Shown here: in pieces, positions 1-9,114 of the stretch
Layout: every line of letters begins with the position of its first letter
Position numbering within the stretch: position 1 is the stretch's first letter
Origin: CAYRFF01 sp964436125
GTDB lineage: Bacteria; Bacteroidota; Bacteroidia; Chitinophagales; Saprospiraceae
Length of the DNA stretch: 64,000 bases
Assembly (NCBI GenBank): GCA_964436125.1
Contig: CAYTBT010000015.1
Location: forward strand, 12,297-76,296
Direction of reading: 5' to 3'
The notes under the pieces: generated by a model
Database searches by the model: none
What the model saw: the letters and a program-made list of their open reading frames with translations, nothing else
What the model was told of the DNA's origin: nothing
Position numbers and translations under genes: made by a program

Positions 1-404
1 CGTGGCACCTGCGTCGTTAAATATTGCAAGAGCTTTTTAGCCTTGGCATAATCGCCTATTTGCCGTAAGGTAAAGGCATACTGGGCTACAGCTTCGAGCC
101 CATAGTTCAATTCTATGGCGCGTTCATACCATACAATGGCAGCATCGAGTTCACTGAGACGTCGATGTGATTCAGCCAGATAATATGCACTTAAAGCTCG
201 ACTGTGCTGCACCGATGAGTTTTTATACTCTTTTTCAAGGAGTGGAATAGCCTGGGCATAACGCTTTCGCTCAAATGCCGTTTCGCCATCTTTGATTTTT
301 ATTATGCGCACACAGGAGCCGAGTGCAAGGATACAGACAAGTAATCCTACAATAAACAGGTTTATACCACGAAGATATCTATGCTGGTAATTCATAATAT
401 TCAT
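1..404 (-). CDS. TPR lipoprotein, N-terminal part (runs off the window)
   Basis: The reading frame is open on the minus strand from an ATG at 404 (or 395) to the window edge, about 134 residues; its C-terminus lies outside. The N-terminus is basic, then hydrophobic, ending in a lipobox-like LALGSC, so the product is probably an outer-membrane or periplasmic lipoprotein. It is followed by TPR-like helices with phrases such as AFERKRYAQAIPLLEKEY and AAIVWYERAIELNYG, typical of the TPR region that opens PorE-like type IX secretion proteins (TPR, then beta-propeller, then OmpA domain). The PorE-like identity is an inference, because the downstream domains are not visible. Signal peptide and TPR calls are read directly. 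Confidence 0.7.
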   Translation of the reverse strand, partial: MNIMNYQHRYLRGINLFIVGLLVCILALGSCVRIIKIKDGETAFERKRYAQAIPLLEKEYKNSSVQHSRALSAYYLAESHRRLSELDAAIVWYERAIELNYGLEAVAQYAFTLRQIGDYAKAKKLLQYLTTQVP

Positions 405-496
405 CCATAAATCACAATATAATGCAATAGTTTACAATCGCATGAAAGAATCAGCTAGAATAGCATAAAAGAATTAAAAATCAGGCCTATTTATGC

Positions 497-1237
497 TCAA
501 TCGATACGATTTTCCCGCAGTTCTAGCAATTTTTCGACCTCAACAACATCCTCAGGCACATCTACTCCTCGCAATGTCGTGTCCGTAATTGCGACGCCGA
601 TTCTCATCCCATTATCGATCCAGCGCAACTGCTCTAGGCTCTCTGCCATTTCTAGCGGAGATGGAGCAAGCTTGCTTATTTTTTCAAATGCGTTTTTCCT
701 GAACCCATATACACCGATATGCTGATACCACACGGATACTTCATTGCGTGGATAAGGAATAAGTGCCCTGCTGAAATAATGTGCAATATTCTTCCCGTCA
801 AAGGTTACTTTAACAACATTGGGAGATTTTACTTTATCCAGGGAGCTTTCCTTTCTTGCAAGCGTAACGACATCACACGGATGCTTAACTGCATATTCAA
901 TTAAACCTTCAAGATGATGACCTGATATTAAAGGCTCATCCCCCTGTACATTAATTAAAAAATCCCATTCCGTATCAATGTTTTCTACTGCTTCAATGAT
1001 TCTTTCCGTACCTGAATTATGCTCGGTTGATGTTTTTATGACCTTCACATCATCGTTCAATACCGCCGTCGCAATTGCCTCGTTATCGGTGGCAACATAA
1101 ATCTCATCAACCTTGTCGGACTCCTTAACGCCATCGATAACATGACGTATCATCGCTTTCCCTTTGATGGGTGCAAGTATTTTCCCCGGAAAACGGACAC
1201 TGTGATAACGCGCCGGAATAACTACAATAGTTTTCAT
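497..1237 (-). CDS. kdsB: 3-deoxy-manno-octulosonate cytidylyltransferase (CMP-KDO synthetase)
   Basis: Activates KDO with CTP to give CMP-KDO for the lipid A inner core, in the cytoplasm. At 246 residues it has the family's usual length. The nucleotide-binding motif IPARYHSVRFPGK is at residues 7-19, ATDNEAI at 49-55, HNSGTERI at 73-80 and VQGDEP at 97-102, all diagnostic of KdsB. It is a minus-strand gene 146 nt downstream of cca, so it may have its own promoter; the gap holds a copy of the recurrent 14-bp motif (1274-1287). Its presence indicates a KDO-containing LPS. No defect is visible. Confidence 0.95.
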   Translation of the reverse strand: MKTIVVIPARYHSVRFPGKILAPIKGKAMIRHVIDGVKESDKVDEIYVATDNEAIATAVLNDDVKVIKTSTEHNSGTERIIEAVENIDTEWDFLINVQGDEPLISGHHLEGLIEYAVKHPCDVVTLARKESSLDKVKSPNVVKVTFDGKNIAHYFSRALIPYPRNEVSVWYQHIGVYGFRKNAFEKISKLAPSPLEMAESLEQLRWIDNGMRIGVAITDTTLRGVDVPEDVVEVEKLLELRENRID

Positions 1238-1273
1238 TTGTTTTAATTTTCAATAGTACATCAATGCACTTTT

Positions 1274-1287
1274 AGCTTCCGCAAATG
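1274..1287 (+). repeat. Recurrent 14-bp motif, exact copy (C variant)
   Basis: Exact AGCTTCCGCAAATG in the cca-kdsB gap, 37 nt upstream of kdsB. Read toward kdsB it is CATTTGCGGAAGCT. Together with the following bases it forms a hairpin: TTAGCTTCCG pairs with CGAAAGCTAA (9 of 10) around a 7-nt loop. Confidence 0.75.
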
Positions 1288-1383
1288 ACGAAAGCTAAGC
1301 CCAATATACATATTTCTCTATTTCCGGGTATTCTTTCTGCTCTATTAGTGGCCATATTGCCGTTCCCTCACCTATTGATCATG

Positions 1384-2811
1384 TTATTTTTTTAAGCCCA
1401 TTTCTTGTCCCAGTTCGAGCATAAAGGCATAAGCAGCCTCGTAATCATTGGGGATATCTCCCTCGAGGATAGCCTCTCGTATTTTTCCTTTGATGACACC
1501 TACTGCTTTTGAAGGCTTAAGGTTGAATGTATCCATAATTTCCTTCCCGCCTATCGGTGGCTGCCAATTTCTCAACCTATCCTTCTTTTCGATTTCAATG
1601 AGTTTCTGTGCAAGGTTTCTATAATTGGCTTGAAAGCGTTTTACTTTTTGTGGATTCTTGGAAGTAATATCCGATTTACATAAGATCATCAAATCATCGA
1701 TGTCATCACCGGCATCATAGAGTAATCTACGTACCGCGCTATCTGTAATGCCATCGAATGTAAGCGCAATCGGTCTAAGATGAAGGCGCACCAGTTTTCT
1801 GACATATTTCATCTTATGATCCAGGGGGAGCCTCAACCTCCTGAAAATAGGTTTGACCATCTTGGCTCCCAAGACATCGTGGCCATGGAATGTCCATCCG
1901 GAACCTTTTTTGAAGCGTTTGGTAGCCGGTTTTCCTATATCATGCATTAATGCAGCCCATCGGAGCCAGAGTTTATCGCTTTCCTTTGCTACATTGTCAA
2001 TCACTTGAATAGTATGGTAGAAATTATCTTTATGAGCCTTGCCATCTCTTTCATCTACACCGTGCAAATCGACCATTTCAGGAAAGAATTCATGTAACAA
2101 ACCCGTATCAAGGAGAAGCTTGAAACCCTTGGATGGTCTTCTTGTCTCCATAATTTTATTGAGTTCAGTGCTTATTCTTTCTTGAGAGATAATGGATAGG
2201 CGTGCTGCTTGTTCCTTTATTGCTTCATAGGTCTCAACATCGATACTGAAATCAAGCTGACTAGCAAATCTTACTGCACGCATCATCCTCAACGGATCAT
2301 CGGAAAAGGTACGACGTGGTTCAAGCGGCGTTTTAAGAATACGTTCCTCCAGATCCTCAATCCCACCGAATGGGTCGATTACATCATAGTTCTCCTTCCC
2401 ATCGAGCTTGATGGACAAGGCATTTATTGTAAAATCACGGCGATTTCTGTCATCTTCAATTGTGCCTCTGGACACTTCGGGTTTTCTGGATGTTGAACGA
2501 TATGATTCTTTCCGAGCACCGACAAATTCCAGTTCATACTTTTCGGTATGGATAAGAGATGTGCCGAAATTGGGGTAAATGGATACTTTAGGTCCTTCCG
2601 GTAAAAGTTTGGAAACCTCACGCGCTAGTGCAATGCCATCGCCTTCAGACACTATATCTATATCGTGCGTTTCTCTGCCGAGGAGCTTATCCCTCACATA
2701 ACCCCCGATGACATAAGCTTCTTCACCTATATTGGCCGAAGCACGATAGATAATATCAAAGAGCATAGACTCTTTTTCTGAAATATCAAGTTTCTCTTTC
2801 ACCATATTCAT
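1384..2811 (-). CDS. cca: CCA tRNA nucleotidyltransferase / poly(A) polymerase family with HD domain
   Basis: Adds or repairs the 3' CCA of tRNAs. At 475 residues, the N-terminal nucleotidyltransferase shows GGYVRD (36-41) and the metal-binding HDIDIV (49-54), followed by RRDFTINAL (124-132) and DDPLRMMRAVRFA (171-183), the class II tRNA nucleotidyltransferase signature. A C-terminal HD phosphohydrolase domain carries the HD pair at 290-291 (MHDIGKP). The ATG overlaps the stop of dusB by one base (TAATG), indicating translational coupling in a dusB-cca operon; a second in-frame ATG three codons in is an alternative start. Whether it adds CCA alone or is an A-adding enzyme cannot be told by eye. 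Confidence 0.92.
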   Translation of the reverse strand: MNMVKEKLDISEKESMLFDIIYRASANIGEEAYVIGGYVRDKLLGRETHDIDIVSEGDGIALAREVSKLLPEGPKVSIYPNFGTSLIHTEKYELEFVGARKESYRSTSRKPEVSRGTIEDDRNRRDFTINALSIKLDGKENYDVIDPFGGIEDLEERILKTPLEPRRTFSDDPLRMMRAVRFASQLDFSIDVETYEAIKEQAARLSIISQERISTELNKIMETRRPSKGFKLLLDTGLLHEFFPEMVDLHGVDERDGKAHKDNFYHTIQVIDNVAKESDKLWLRWAALMHDIGKPATKRFKKGSGWTFHGHDVLGAKMVKPIFRRLRLPLDHKMKYVRKLVRLHLRPIALTFDGITDSAVRRLLYDAGDDIDDLMILCKSDITSKNPQKVKRFQANYRNLAQKLIEIEKKDRLRNWQPPIGGKEIMDTFNLKPSKAVGVIKGKIREAILEGDIPNDYEAAYAFMLELGQEMGLKK

Positions 2812-3806
2812 TAACTCATTTCTAGAATACCTGTGTATTCTTCTTCAATTTCATCCAATATAGCATATAACACCTCCGGATTATCTTCTCTTACAAGGCG
2901 GCTCCGATATGGCTTTATATTGGGAAAGCCTCGGAAATAACTTGCATAATGTCTGCGCATTTCAAGTACTCCCAGTCGCTTGCCTTTCCACTCAATGGAA
3001 TGAGCAATGTGTTTCTTTGTTGTTTCGACTCGCTCTGGAATTGTCGGAGGTGGAAGATGTTCACCGCTTTCAAAATAATGTTTTATTTCTCTGAAAATCC
3101 ATGGATTGCCGATACTAGCCCTGCCGATCATAATTCCATCAACACCATACTTATTCTTGTATTCCATTGCCTTCTCAGGGCTGTCAATATCACCATTCCC
3201 AAATACCGGAATATGCATCCGCGGATTATTCTTTACCGCAGCGATTAAATCCCAGTCAGCAGTTCCCTTGTACATCTGCTTGCGCGTTCTGCCGTGAATC
3301 GAAATGGCCTGAATACCTACATCTTGAAGCCGTTCTGCCGCCTCTACAATATACTTTGTATCTTCATCCCATCCGAGACGTGTTTTTACCGTTACAGGCA
3401 AAGGCGTACTTTTTACCACTGCCTCCGTAAGCTTCACCATCTTATCGATATCTTGCAATATCCCGGCACCGGCCATTTTTCGCACCACTTTCCGCACCGG
3501 ACATCCATAATTGATATCCAGCACCTCCGGCTTGGCTTCTGTCACAATTTCAGCGGCGCGCATCATTGAATCAAATTCTGCCCCGAATATCTGAATGCCT
3601 ATAGGTCGTTCATAAGGGTAAATATCCAGCTTCTGTACACTTTTCTCCGCATCGCGGATCAAGCCCTCCACCGAGACAAATTCCGTGTACATCATATCGC
3701 ATCCTTGTTCCTTACACAATGCCCTGAACGGAGGATCACTCACATCTTCCATAGGAGCTAGCAGAAATGGAAATTCTCCGAGCTCTATATCGCCTATCTT
3801 TACCAT
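2811..3806 (-). CDS. dusB: tRNA-dihydrouridine synthase
   Basis: An FMN- and NADPH-dependent enzyme that reduces uridine to dihydrouridine in tRNA. At 331 residues it is a TIM-barrel flavoprotein with LAPMEDVSD (16-24) at the flavin site, the catalytic cysteine C102 in DINYGCPVRK, and a GNGDI phosphate-binding loop in the second half. The subfamily assignment (DusB rather than DusA or DusC) follows the N-terminal pattern and is likely but not proven. It is first gene of a coupled pair with cca. The upstream gap contains a TAnnTTTG-like box (3829-3836) fused to a copy of the 14-bp motif. Confidence 0.92.
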   Translation of the reverse strand: MVKIGDIELGEFPFLLAPMEDVSDPPFRALCKEQGCDMMYTEFVSVEGLIRDAEKSVQKLDIYPYERPIGIQIFGAEFDSMMRAAEIVTEAKPEVLDINYGCPVRKVVRKMAGAGILQDIDKMVKLTEAVVKSTPLPVTVKTRLGWDEDTKYIVEAAERLQDVGIQAISIHGRTRKQMYKGTADWDLIAAVKNNPRMHIPVFGNGDIDSPEKAMEYKNKYGVDGIMIGRASIGNPWIFREIKHYFESGEHLPPPTIPERVETTKKHIAHSIEWKGKRLGVLEMRRHYASYFRGFPNIKPYRSRLVREDNPEVLYAILDEIEEEYTGILEMS

Positions 3807-3820
3807 TATTAACTTTATTA

Positions 3821-3834
3821 AGCTTACGCAAAAA
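3821..3834 (+). repeat. Recurrent 14-bp motif, near copy
   Basis: AGCTTACGCAAAAA, 12 of 14 to the consensus, 15 nt upstream of the dusB start and oriented so that dusB sees TTTTTGCGTAAGCT. Confidence 0.6.
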
Positions 3835-3836
3835 TA
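3829..3836 (-). promoter_or_regulatory. Putative promoter -7 box of dusB-cca
   Basis: TATTTTTG on the minus strand matches the Bacteroidota -7 consensus TAnnTTTG and lies 22 nt ahead of the dusB ATG. No TTTG was found at the expected 19-21 nt further upstream. Confidence 0.45.
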
Positions 3837-3919
3837 ACAGCTCTGTGCTTGATGAAAAAATTATCCTTAACTTATTCTCCTTGAACGGATGTGCCACTGT
3901 ATGGATATAGTGAAAATAC

Positions 3920-4339
3920 CTATTGATTCTGCTCCTTTAACTGGGTTTCTAGAGCCTTAAGCTTCTGCAGCAGGGAATCAATTCTACTCTGAATTGATTG
4001 TGCATTGCCGTTCTCTATATCTTTCTTTAAGTCTTTAAGTCCTTCCTTTACATCGCGGGATTTATCTTCAATGGCTTCTTTACCGGACTCGCTGGCCGAG
4101 CTCAGATTTTTCTTCACATCTTTCAAGACACTTTCTACTTTCTGAACAAGCTTGTCGTATTTCCCCTCATCAAACTTTTCCTTCTCAGTCACAACAAGTT
4201 CCTTCAAAGACTGCCCGAGCTCTTTAACCTCATTAACTATTTCCTGGGATTGCTGCTTCTCACTTTCTGTCCCGAAGAAATAGTTGTAACTGAGAATGGC
4301 TATAATTGCTATAACTGCTATTTTAATCAATGACTTCAT
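3920..4339 (-). CDS. Membrane-anchored coiled-coil protein, function unknown
   Basis: A 139-residue protein: residues 1-22 form one hydrophobic segment (KIAVIAIIAILSYNYFF), either a signal anchor or an uncleaved signal. The rest is highly charged, Lys/Glu rich and predicted helical with heptad-like spacing (KELGQSLKELV, VKEGLKDLKKDIE), so probably a coiled coil in the periplasm. No catalytic motif and no family was recognised; apolipoprotein- or YtxH-like helical proteins look similar. It is divergent from leuS, with about 94 nt between starts, and lies downstream of no obvious partner. Confidence 0.65.
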   Translation of the reverse strand: MKSLIKIAVIAIIAILSYNYFFGTESEKQQSQEIVNEVKELGQSLKELVVTEKEKFDEGKYDKLVQKVESVLKDVKKNLSSASESGKEAIEDKSRDVKEGLKDLKKDIENGNAQSIQSRIDSLLQKLKALETQLKEQNQ

Positions 4340-4433
4340 AGATTCTGATGTGTTTAGTGAAGAAGTATTCGTATAATTGCGCTCGCTTATTTATATTTAG
4401 GTTTCATAGGTAAAATTATAAAGAAAAATTGGA

Positions 4434-7202
4434 ATGGAAAGATATAATCCGATTAAAATTGAGCAGAAATGGCAAAAAAGGTGGGAAAATGAAGAAACAT
4501 TTGCCGTAAGGAACAATTCAGGTGAGCCTACTTACTATATATTGGATATGTTTCCTTATCCTAGTGGATCCGGCCTCCATGTCGGGCACCCACTCGGATA
4601 TATAGCTTCAGATATAATGGCTAGGTATAAGCGTCAAGAGGGTTATCAAGTCCTACATCCGATAGGCTTTGATTCCTTTGGATTACCGGCTGAACAGTAT
4701 GCTTTATCGCGTGGTATTCATCCTGCAGAGGCAATTGATGTAAATATAAAACGCTATAAGTCACAATTAAAACAGCTGGGCATAAGCTATGACTGGAACA
4801 GGGAACTGCGTACAAGCGACCCTGATTACTATAAATGGACGCAATATATCTTTACCCTGCTCTTTAAACATTGGTATGATTCCGAGAAGAAAACTGCGCG
4901 ACCGATTGAAGAACTTATCACAGAGTTTGAGAAAAGGGGAAATACTGCCATAGAAAAAGATAAGAAAGCGCATTTTTCTGCAGAATCCTGGCAACTCATG
5001 AGCAGAAAAGAACAATCGGACATCCTCATGAATTACCGGCTTGCCTATCGCAAGGAAAGTTATGTAAACTGGTGTGAAGAACTCGGTACCGTCCTCGCCA
5101 ATGATGAAGTCGTAAACGGTGTTTCTGAACGCGGTGGTTATCCCGTGGTAAAAAAGCCGATGATGCAATGGGCACTTCGTATCACAGCCTATGCCGATCG
5201 ACTCCTGGAAGGATTGGATAAGCTCGACTGGAGCGATTCGCTCAAGATACAGCAGAGAAACTGGATAAGTAAATCAGAAGGAGTGCGCCTCAACTTTGAT
5301 ATTGCAGATTCTCCATTAAGCATGGAGGTTTTTACCACGCGTCCCGACACGATTTATGGCGTGTCCTTTATGGTCCTTGCTCCGGAACATGAACTCGTTG
5401 ATCAGATAACAACCGAGGACATGAAAAAAGAGGTACAGAAGTATAAATCCTATGTAAGAACGCTTTCCGATGTTGAAAGGATGCAAGAAAAAAAAGTTAC
5501 CGGACAGTTTACCGGCGCTTATGTAATACATCCTCTCAATAAGGAAGAAATCCCGGTTTATATCGCTGAATATGTGCTTGCTGATTATGGTACAGGCGCT
5601 ATTATGGCCGTACCGGCCGACGATAAGCGCGACAGAAAATTTGCCGATAAGTTTAATATTCCAGTGAAGGAAATAATTGACAGAAGCGCTTATCCGGAGA
5701 GTGCAATAGGCGATAAACAAGGTCTTCTCATAAATTCCGAATTGCTTAACGGTCTCGAGATTCCGGAAGCAATAGAAAAAATGGCAAACTATCTCGAAGA
5801 AATGAATATCGGCCATAGAGAGGTGAATTATAAGCTCCGGGATGCCAATTTTAGCCGGCAAAGATACTGGGGAGAACCTTTTCCTGTCCTTTATGATGAA
5901 GATGGAATTGCAAGCGTGCTTCCATTGAGTGAACTTCCTTTAAAATTGCCTGCACTGGAACTCAATAAAATTCAGAATGCCCATGGAAAGGCTCCTTTAT
6001 CGACATTGGATAACTGGGTAAACGAAAAAGAAGGCTACACGAGAGAGGTTGACACCATGCCGGGCTATGCCGGTTCCTCCTGGTATTTTCTCCGGTACAT
6101 GGATCCGCATAACTCCGAGGAAATGTTCAGTCAAGATGCCGTAAATTACTGGAAAGATGTTAATCTATATGTCGGAGGTACAGAACATGCCGTAGGACAC
6201 CTCATGTACTCGCGATTCTGGCATAAATTCCTCTATGACCTCGGTTATGTGCCTACCGAAGAGCCATTTGAGAAGCTTGTTAATCAAGGTATGATCAACG
6301 GTCGTTCTTTAAAACTGGAAGTACATAATCCTGACACAGGCAAGCGTTTAATTCACGTTCCTATTCATCTAGCAGATGAGCAGGACAGGATAAGCATCGA
6401 GGATTTGCGGAAGCTGGCGGATGAAGATAATCGTTATCAGAATATTGACTTTGAAAATGAGCTAGAATGGACTGAAATAGATGGCAAAAAAATGGTTGAG
6501 CTCCTCCCTGAGATAGAAAAGATGTCCAAGTCCAAGTACAATGTCGTCAATCCGGAAGATGTGATTAAGGACAATGGCGCAGATTGCTTAAGGCTCTATG
6601 AAATGTTCCTGGGACCGATAGAAGACCATAAGCCATGGGACACTCAAGGCATGTCAGGTGTCTCTAAGTTTTTAAATAAACTCTGGGGATTATTTTACGA
6701 CCATGATGGCAATTGGAAACCCCTTGATGAGAAGCCCGGCGATGAAGAACTGAAAATCTTGCACCAGTGTATTAAAAAAGTTAAGGATGACATCGAGACC
6801 ATGTCTTTCAACACTTGCGTGAGTGCATTTATGGTGGCAGTCAATGAATTTCAGAAATTAACTAAGAATTCAAGCGACGTGCTGGAAGATTTTATAAAAC
6901 TGCTTGCTCCATTTGCTCCACATCTAGCGGAGGAACTATGGCATCAATTGGGGAATAAATCAAGCATCGCCAAGGTGCCCTTCCCTCAATATGTTGAAAA
7001 ATATACACGGGAAGATAGTGTTTCATACCCGCTCTGTGTCAATGGAAAGAAGCGCGCAGAAGCAAGTTTCTCAGCAGATCTCAGCAAAGACGAAATTCAA
7101 GAATTAGCATTGCAAAATGAGAAAATAGTTAAGTGGCTTGATGGGAAAACCGTAAAACGGGTTATCGTTGTCCCGGGCAGAATGGTGAATATCGTGGCAT
7201 AG
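4434..7202 (+). CDS. leuS: Leucyl-tRNA synthetase
   Basis: Charges tRNA-Leu with leucine. At 922 residues it is a class I synthetase with the HIGH-type motif HVGH at residues 49-52 and KMSKS at about 696-700. The CP1 editing domain lies between, with recognisable TTRPDTIYG and a C-terminal anticodon-binding domain. Compared with the E. coli enzyme there is a charged helical insertion after about residue 145 (KKTARPIEELITEFEKRG and on), also known in Bacteroidota LeuRS. It is a single gene with a 400-nt gap before sufB; an ATATTGTAAA inverted repeat follows the stop. No frameshift or loss of key residues is seen. Confidence 0.97.
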   Translation: MERYNPIKIEQKWQKRWENEETFAVRNNSGEPTYYILDMFPYPSGSGLHVGHPLGYIASDIMARYKRQEGYQVLHPIGFDSFGLPAEQYALSRGIHPAEAIDVNIKRYKSQLKQLGISYDWNRELRTSDPDYYKWTQYIFTLLFKHWYDSEKKTARPIEELITEFEKRGNTAIEKDKKAHFSAESWQLMSRKEQSDILMNYRLAYRKESYVNWCEELGTVLANDEVVNGVSERGGYPVVKKPMMQWALRITAYADRLLEGLDKLDWSDSLKIQQRNWISKSEGVRLNFDIADSPLSMEVFTTRPDTIYGVSFMVLAPEHELVDQITTEDMKKEVQKYKSYVRTLSDVERMQEKKVTGQFTGAYVIHPLNKEEIPVYIAEYVLADYGTGAIMAVPADDKRDRKFADKFNIPVKEIIDRSAYPESAIGDKQGLLINSELLNGLEIPEAIEKMANYLEEMNIGHREVNYKLRDANFSRQRYWGEPFPVLYDEDGIASVLPLSELPLKLPALELNKIQNAHGKAPLSTLDNWVNEKEGYTREVDTMPGYAGSSWYFLRYMDPHNSEEMFSQDAVNYWKDVNLYVGGTEHAVGHLMYSRFWHKFLYDLGYVPTEEPFEKLVNQGMINGRSLKLEVHNPDTGKRLIHVPIHLADEQDRISIEDLRKLADEDNRYQNIDFENELEWTEIDGKKMVELLPEIEKMSKSKYNVVNPEDVIKDNGADCLRLYEMFLGPIEDHKPWDTQGMSGVSKFLNKLWGLFYDHDGNWKPLDEKPGDEELKILHQCIKKVKDDIETMSFNTCVSAFMVAVNEFQKLTKNSSDVLEDFIKLLAPFAPHLAEELWHQLGNKSSIAKVPFPQYVEKYTREDSVSYPLCVNGKKRAEASFSADLSKDEIQELALQNEKIVKWLDGKTVKRVIVVPGRMVNIVA

Positions 7203-7232
7203 AGCGTAATCGGCCGGCACATTTTAAATCGC

Positions 7233-7263
7233 ATATTGTAAAGCGTGGCGATTTTTACAATAT
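7233..7263 (+). terminator. Inverted repeat after leuS, possible terminator
   Basis: ATATTGTAAA (7233-7242) and TTTACAATAT (7254-7263) are perfect 10-bp inverted repeats around an 11-nt loop, 30 nt after the leuS stop. The stem is AT-rich and no T-run follows, so terminator function is uncertain. Confidence 0.4.
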
Positions 7264-7324
7264 TATTACAATTCCACAATTTAAGACATGAAACTCCTGT
7301 TTATGTTTGTCCGACTGATAAGGA

Positions 7325-7338
7325 AGCTTACGCAAATG
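7325..7338 (+). repeat. Recurrent 14-bp motif, exact copy (A variant)
   Basis: Exact AGCTTACGCAAATG in the leuS-sufB gap, about 280 nt upstream of sufB and in the orientation opposite to that found ahead of most other genes. Confidence 0.75.
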
Positions 7339-7515
7339 AGAGATCGGGAAAATTGTGGCAGAACAGAGGCTAAATATTAAAACCCTTTTTGTTCCTTCCT
7401 TGTTGCTTTATAAACTATTCCGGCTGAAGGGCTGAATTGAAATCCAGGATGAGGTTCAGGAGAAATAATACTTCCGTTAAGAATCTTGATCTCGATTAAG
7501 CTTGAACAGATTGGA

Positions 7516-7532
7516 AGCTATATATAATAGCT
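7516..7532 (+). promoter_or_regulatory. Palindrome upstream of the suf operon
   Basis: AGCTAT and ATAGCT flank a 5-nt ATATA centre, 44 nt upstream of the sufB -7 box. It could be a repressor operator; no Suf regulator gene is nearby and the low complexity makes chance possible. Confidence 0.25.
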
Positions 7533-7575
7533 GCATAAATACGGTATAAGAAGGCGTAATGACGAGACTTATTCA

Positions 7576-7583
7576 TACCTTTG
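7576..7583 (+). promoter_or_regulatory. Promoter -7 box of the suf operon
   Basis: TACCTTTG matches TAnnTTTG exactly and lies 20 nt ahead of the ATG at 7604. This spacing supports 7604 as the sufB start, because the ATG at 7559 would lie upstream of the transcription start. No -33 TTTG was found. Confidence 0.55.
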
Positions 7584-7603
7584 CAGCTCAAAACACGATA
7601 GAT

Positions 7604-9082
7604 ATGTATAATACAGAAACAAATACGGAGGCGCAGAAGCCTACTGACCAAGATATAATAGAAGAATATTCCAATAAAAAATACGAGTACGGCTGGACCA
7701 CGGATATCGAAGAAGACAGGGTTCCACCCGGCCTGAATGAAGATATTATCCGTATGATATCTGCCAAGAAAGAAGAGCCGGAATGGATTCTCGAGTGGCG
7801 TTTAAAGGCATTTGAGGCATGGAAAACAATGAAAATGCCCAAATGGCCCAATTTTAAGGTGCCGGAGGTCGATTTTCAAGATATGACCTATTATTCAGCG
7901 CCTAAACAAGATGAGGATAAACCGAAAAGCCTCGACGAAGTTGATCCGGAACTTTTGGAGACATTTGAGAAGCTCGGTATTTCGCTGGAAGAGCAGAAAC
8001 GGCTTACCGGTGTTGCTGTGGATGCCGTTATTGATTCTGTGAGTGTAAAAACAACCTTCCAAAAAGAACTGAAGGAACTCGGTATTATATTTTGCTCAAT
8101 GAGTGAAGCTATACGCGAGCATCCGGAACTTGTAAAAAAATACCTGGGGACGGTCGTTCCACAACGGGATAATTTCTATTCTGCATTGAATTCCGCAGTG
8201 TTTTCAGATGGCTCATTTGCCTATATCCCTAAAGGTGTACGATGCCCCGTAGAGCTTTCTACTTATTTCAGGATTAACTCTGCCGGAACGGGACAATTTG
8301 AAAGGACGCTGGTAGTCGCAGACGAAGGTAGCTATGTGAGCTATCTTGAGGGTTGTACAGCTCCACAACGGAATAAAAATCAATTCCATGCCGCCGTCGT
8401 TGAATTAATAGCACTCGATAATGCCGAAATTAAGTATTCAACGGTTCAGAACTGGTATCCCGGCGACGAAGATGGCAACGGAGGTGTCTTAAACTTTGTT
8501 ACTAAACGGGGAATAGTGCATAATAATGCCAAGCTTTCCTGGGCACAAGTCGAGACAGGTTCTGCAATTACATGGAAATATCCATCTTGCATTCTCCGCG
8601 GCGACAACTCAATCGGGGAGTTTTATTCTGTCGCATTGACCAATAATAAGCAGATTGCAGATACAGGTACCAAGATGACACACATAGGTAGAAATACTAA
8701 ATCGCGGATTGTTTCCAAAGGAATTTCTCTCGGCCGCTCTGAAAACAGTTATCGCGGCCTGGTAGAAATGGGGAAAAAGGCTTCCAATGCACAGAACTAT
8801 TCCGAGTGCGATTCTCTCCTACTCGGTGATCGATGCGGAGCACACACTTTCCCATATATCGTCAGTAGAAACCCGGATTCAACCGTAGAACACGAAGCAA
8901 CAACCTCCAAAATCGGAGATGATATACTATTTTACTTCCAGCAGCGAGGCATCGATGAGGAAAAAGCTGTGGAGATGATTGTCAATGGATTCAGCAAAGA
9001 AGTCATGGATAAAATGCCCATGGAATTTGCTGCTGAAGCTAGGCGATTACTGGCGGTAAGCCTCGAAGGATCTGTAGGATAA
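7604..9082 (+). CDS. sufB: Fe-S cluster assembly scaffold subunit SufB
   Basis: Core of the SufBCD scaffold on which Fe-S clusters are built; it receives persulfide sulfur from SufS/SufE. The product has 492 residues from the ATG at 7604 (MYNTETN). An in-frame ATG at 7559 adds 15 residues unlike SufB and is bypassed by the -7 box. Conserved family phrases are present: KKYEYGWTTDIE near the N-terminus, VPQRDNFYSALNSAVFSDGSF-type text mid-protein, and the C-terminal block SECDSLLLGDRCGAHTFPY with conserved cysteines. It is the first gene of sufBCDSE-T, 32 nt before sufC. Confidence 0.97.
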   Translation: MYNTETNTEAQKPTDQDIIEEYSNKKYEYGWTTDIEEDRVPPGLNEDIIRMISAKKEEPEWILEWRLKAFEAWKTMKMPKWPNFKVPEVDFQDMTYYSAPKQDEDKPKSLDEVDPELLETFEKLGISLEEQKRLTGVAVDAVIDSVSVKTTFQKELKELGIIFCSMSEAIREHPELVKKYLGTVVPQRDNFYSALNSAVFSDGSFAYIPKGVRCPVELSTYFRINSAGTGQFERTLVVADEGSYVSYLEGCTAPQRNKNQFHAAVVELIALDNAEIKYSTVQNWYPGDEDGNGGVLNFVTKRGIVHNNAKLSWAQVETGSAITWKYPSCILRGDNSIGEFYSVALTNNKQIADTGTKMTHIGRNTKSRIVSKGISLGRSENSYRGLVEMGKKASNAQNYSECDSLLLGDRCGAHTFPYIVSRNPDSTVEHEATTSKIGDDILFYFQQRGIDEEKAVEMIVNGFSKEVMDKMPMEFAAEARRLLAVSLEGSVG

Positions 9083-9114
9083 TATTTTCAATTAATAAAA
9101 TAAGCTTATAAATA

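Larger units (their letters stand above)
7203..7603 (+). other. Intergenic region leuS-sufB
   Basis: 401 nt without a gene. It holds a 10-bp inverted repeat just after leuS (7233-7263), an exact copy of the 14-bp motif (7325-7338), an AGCTAT/ATAGCT palindrome (7516-7532) and the sufB -7 box (7576-7583). I see no small ORF with support. Confidence 0.6.

Noticed and set aside
7559..7603. Longer sufB start at 7559
   Set aside because: The -7 box TACCTTTG lies inside this extension and the extra residues do not resemble SufB.
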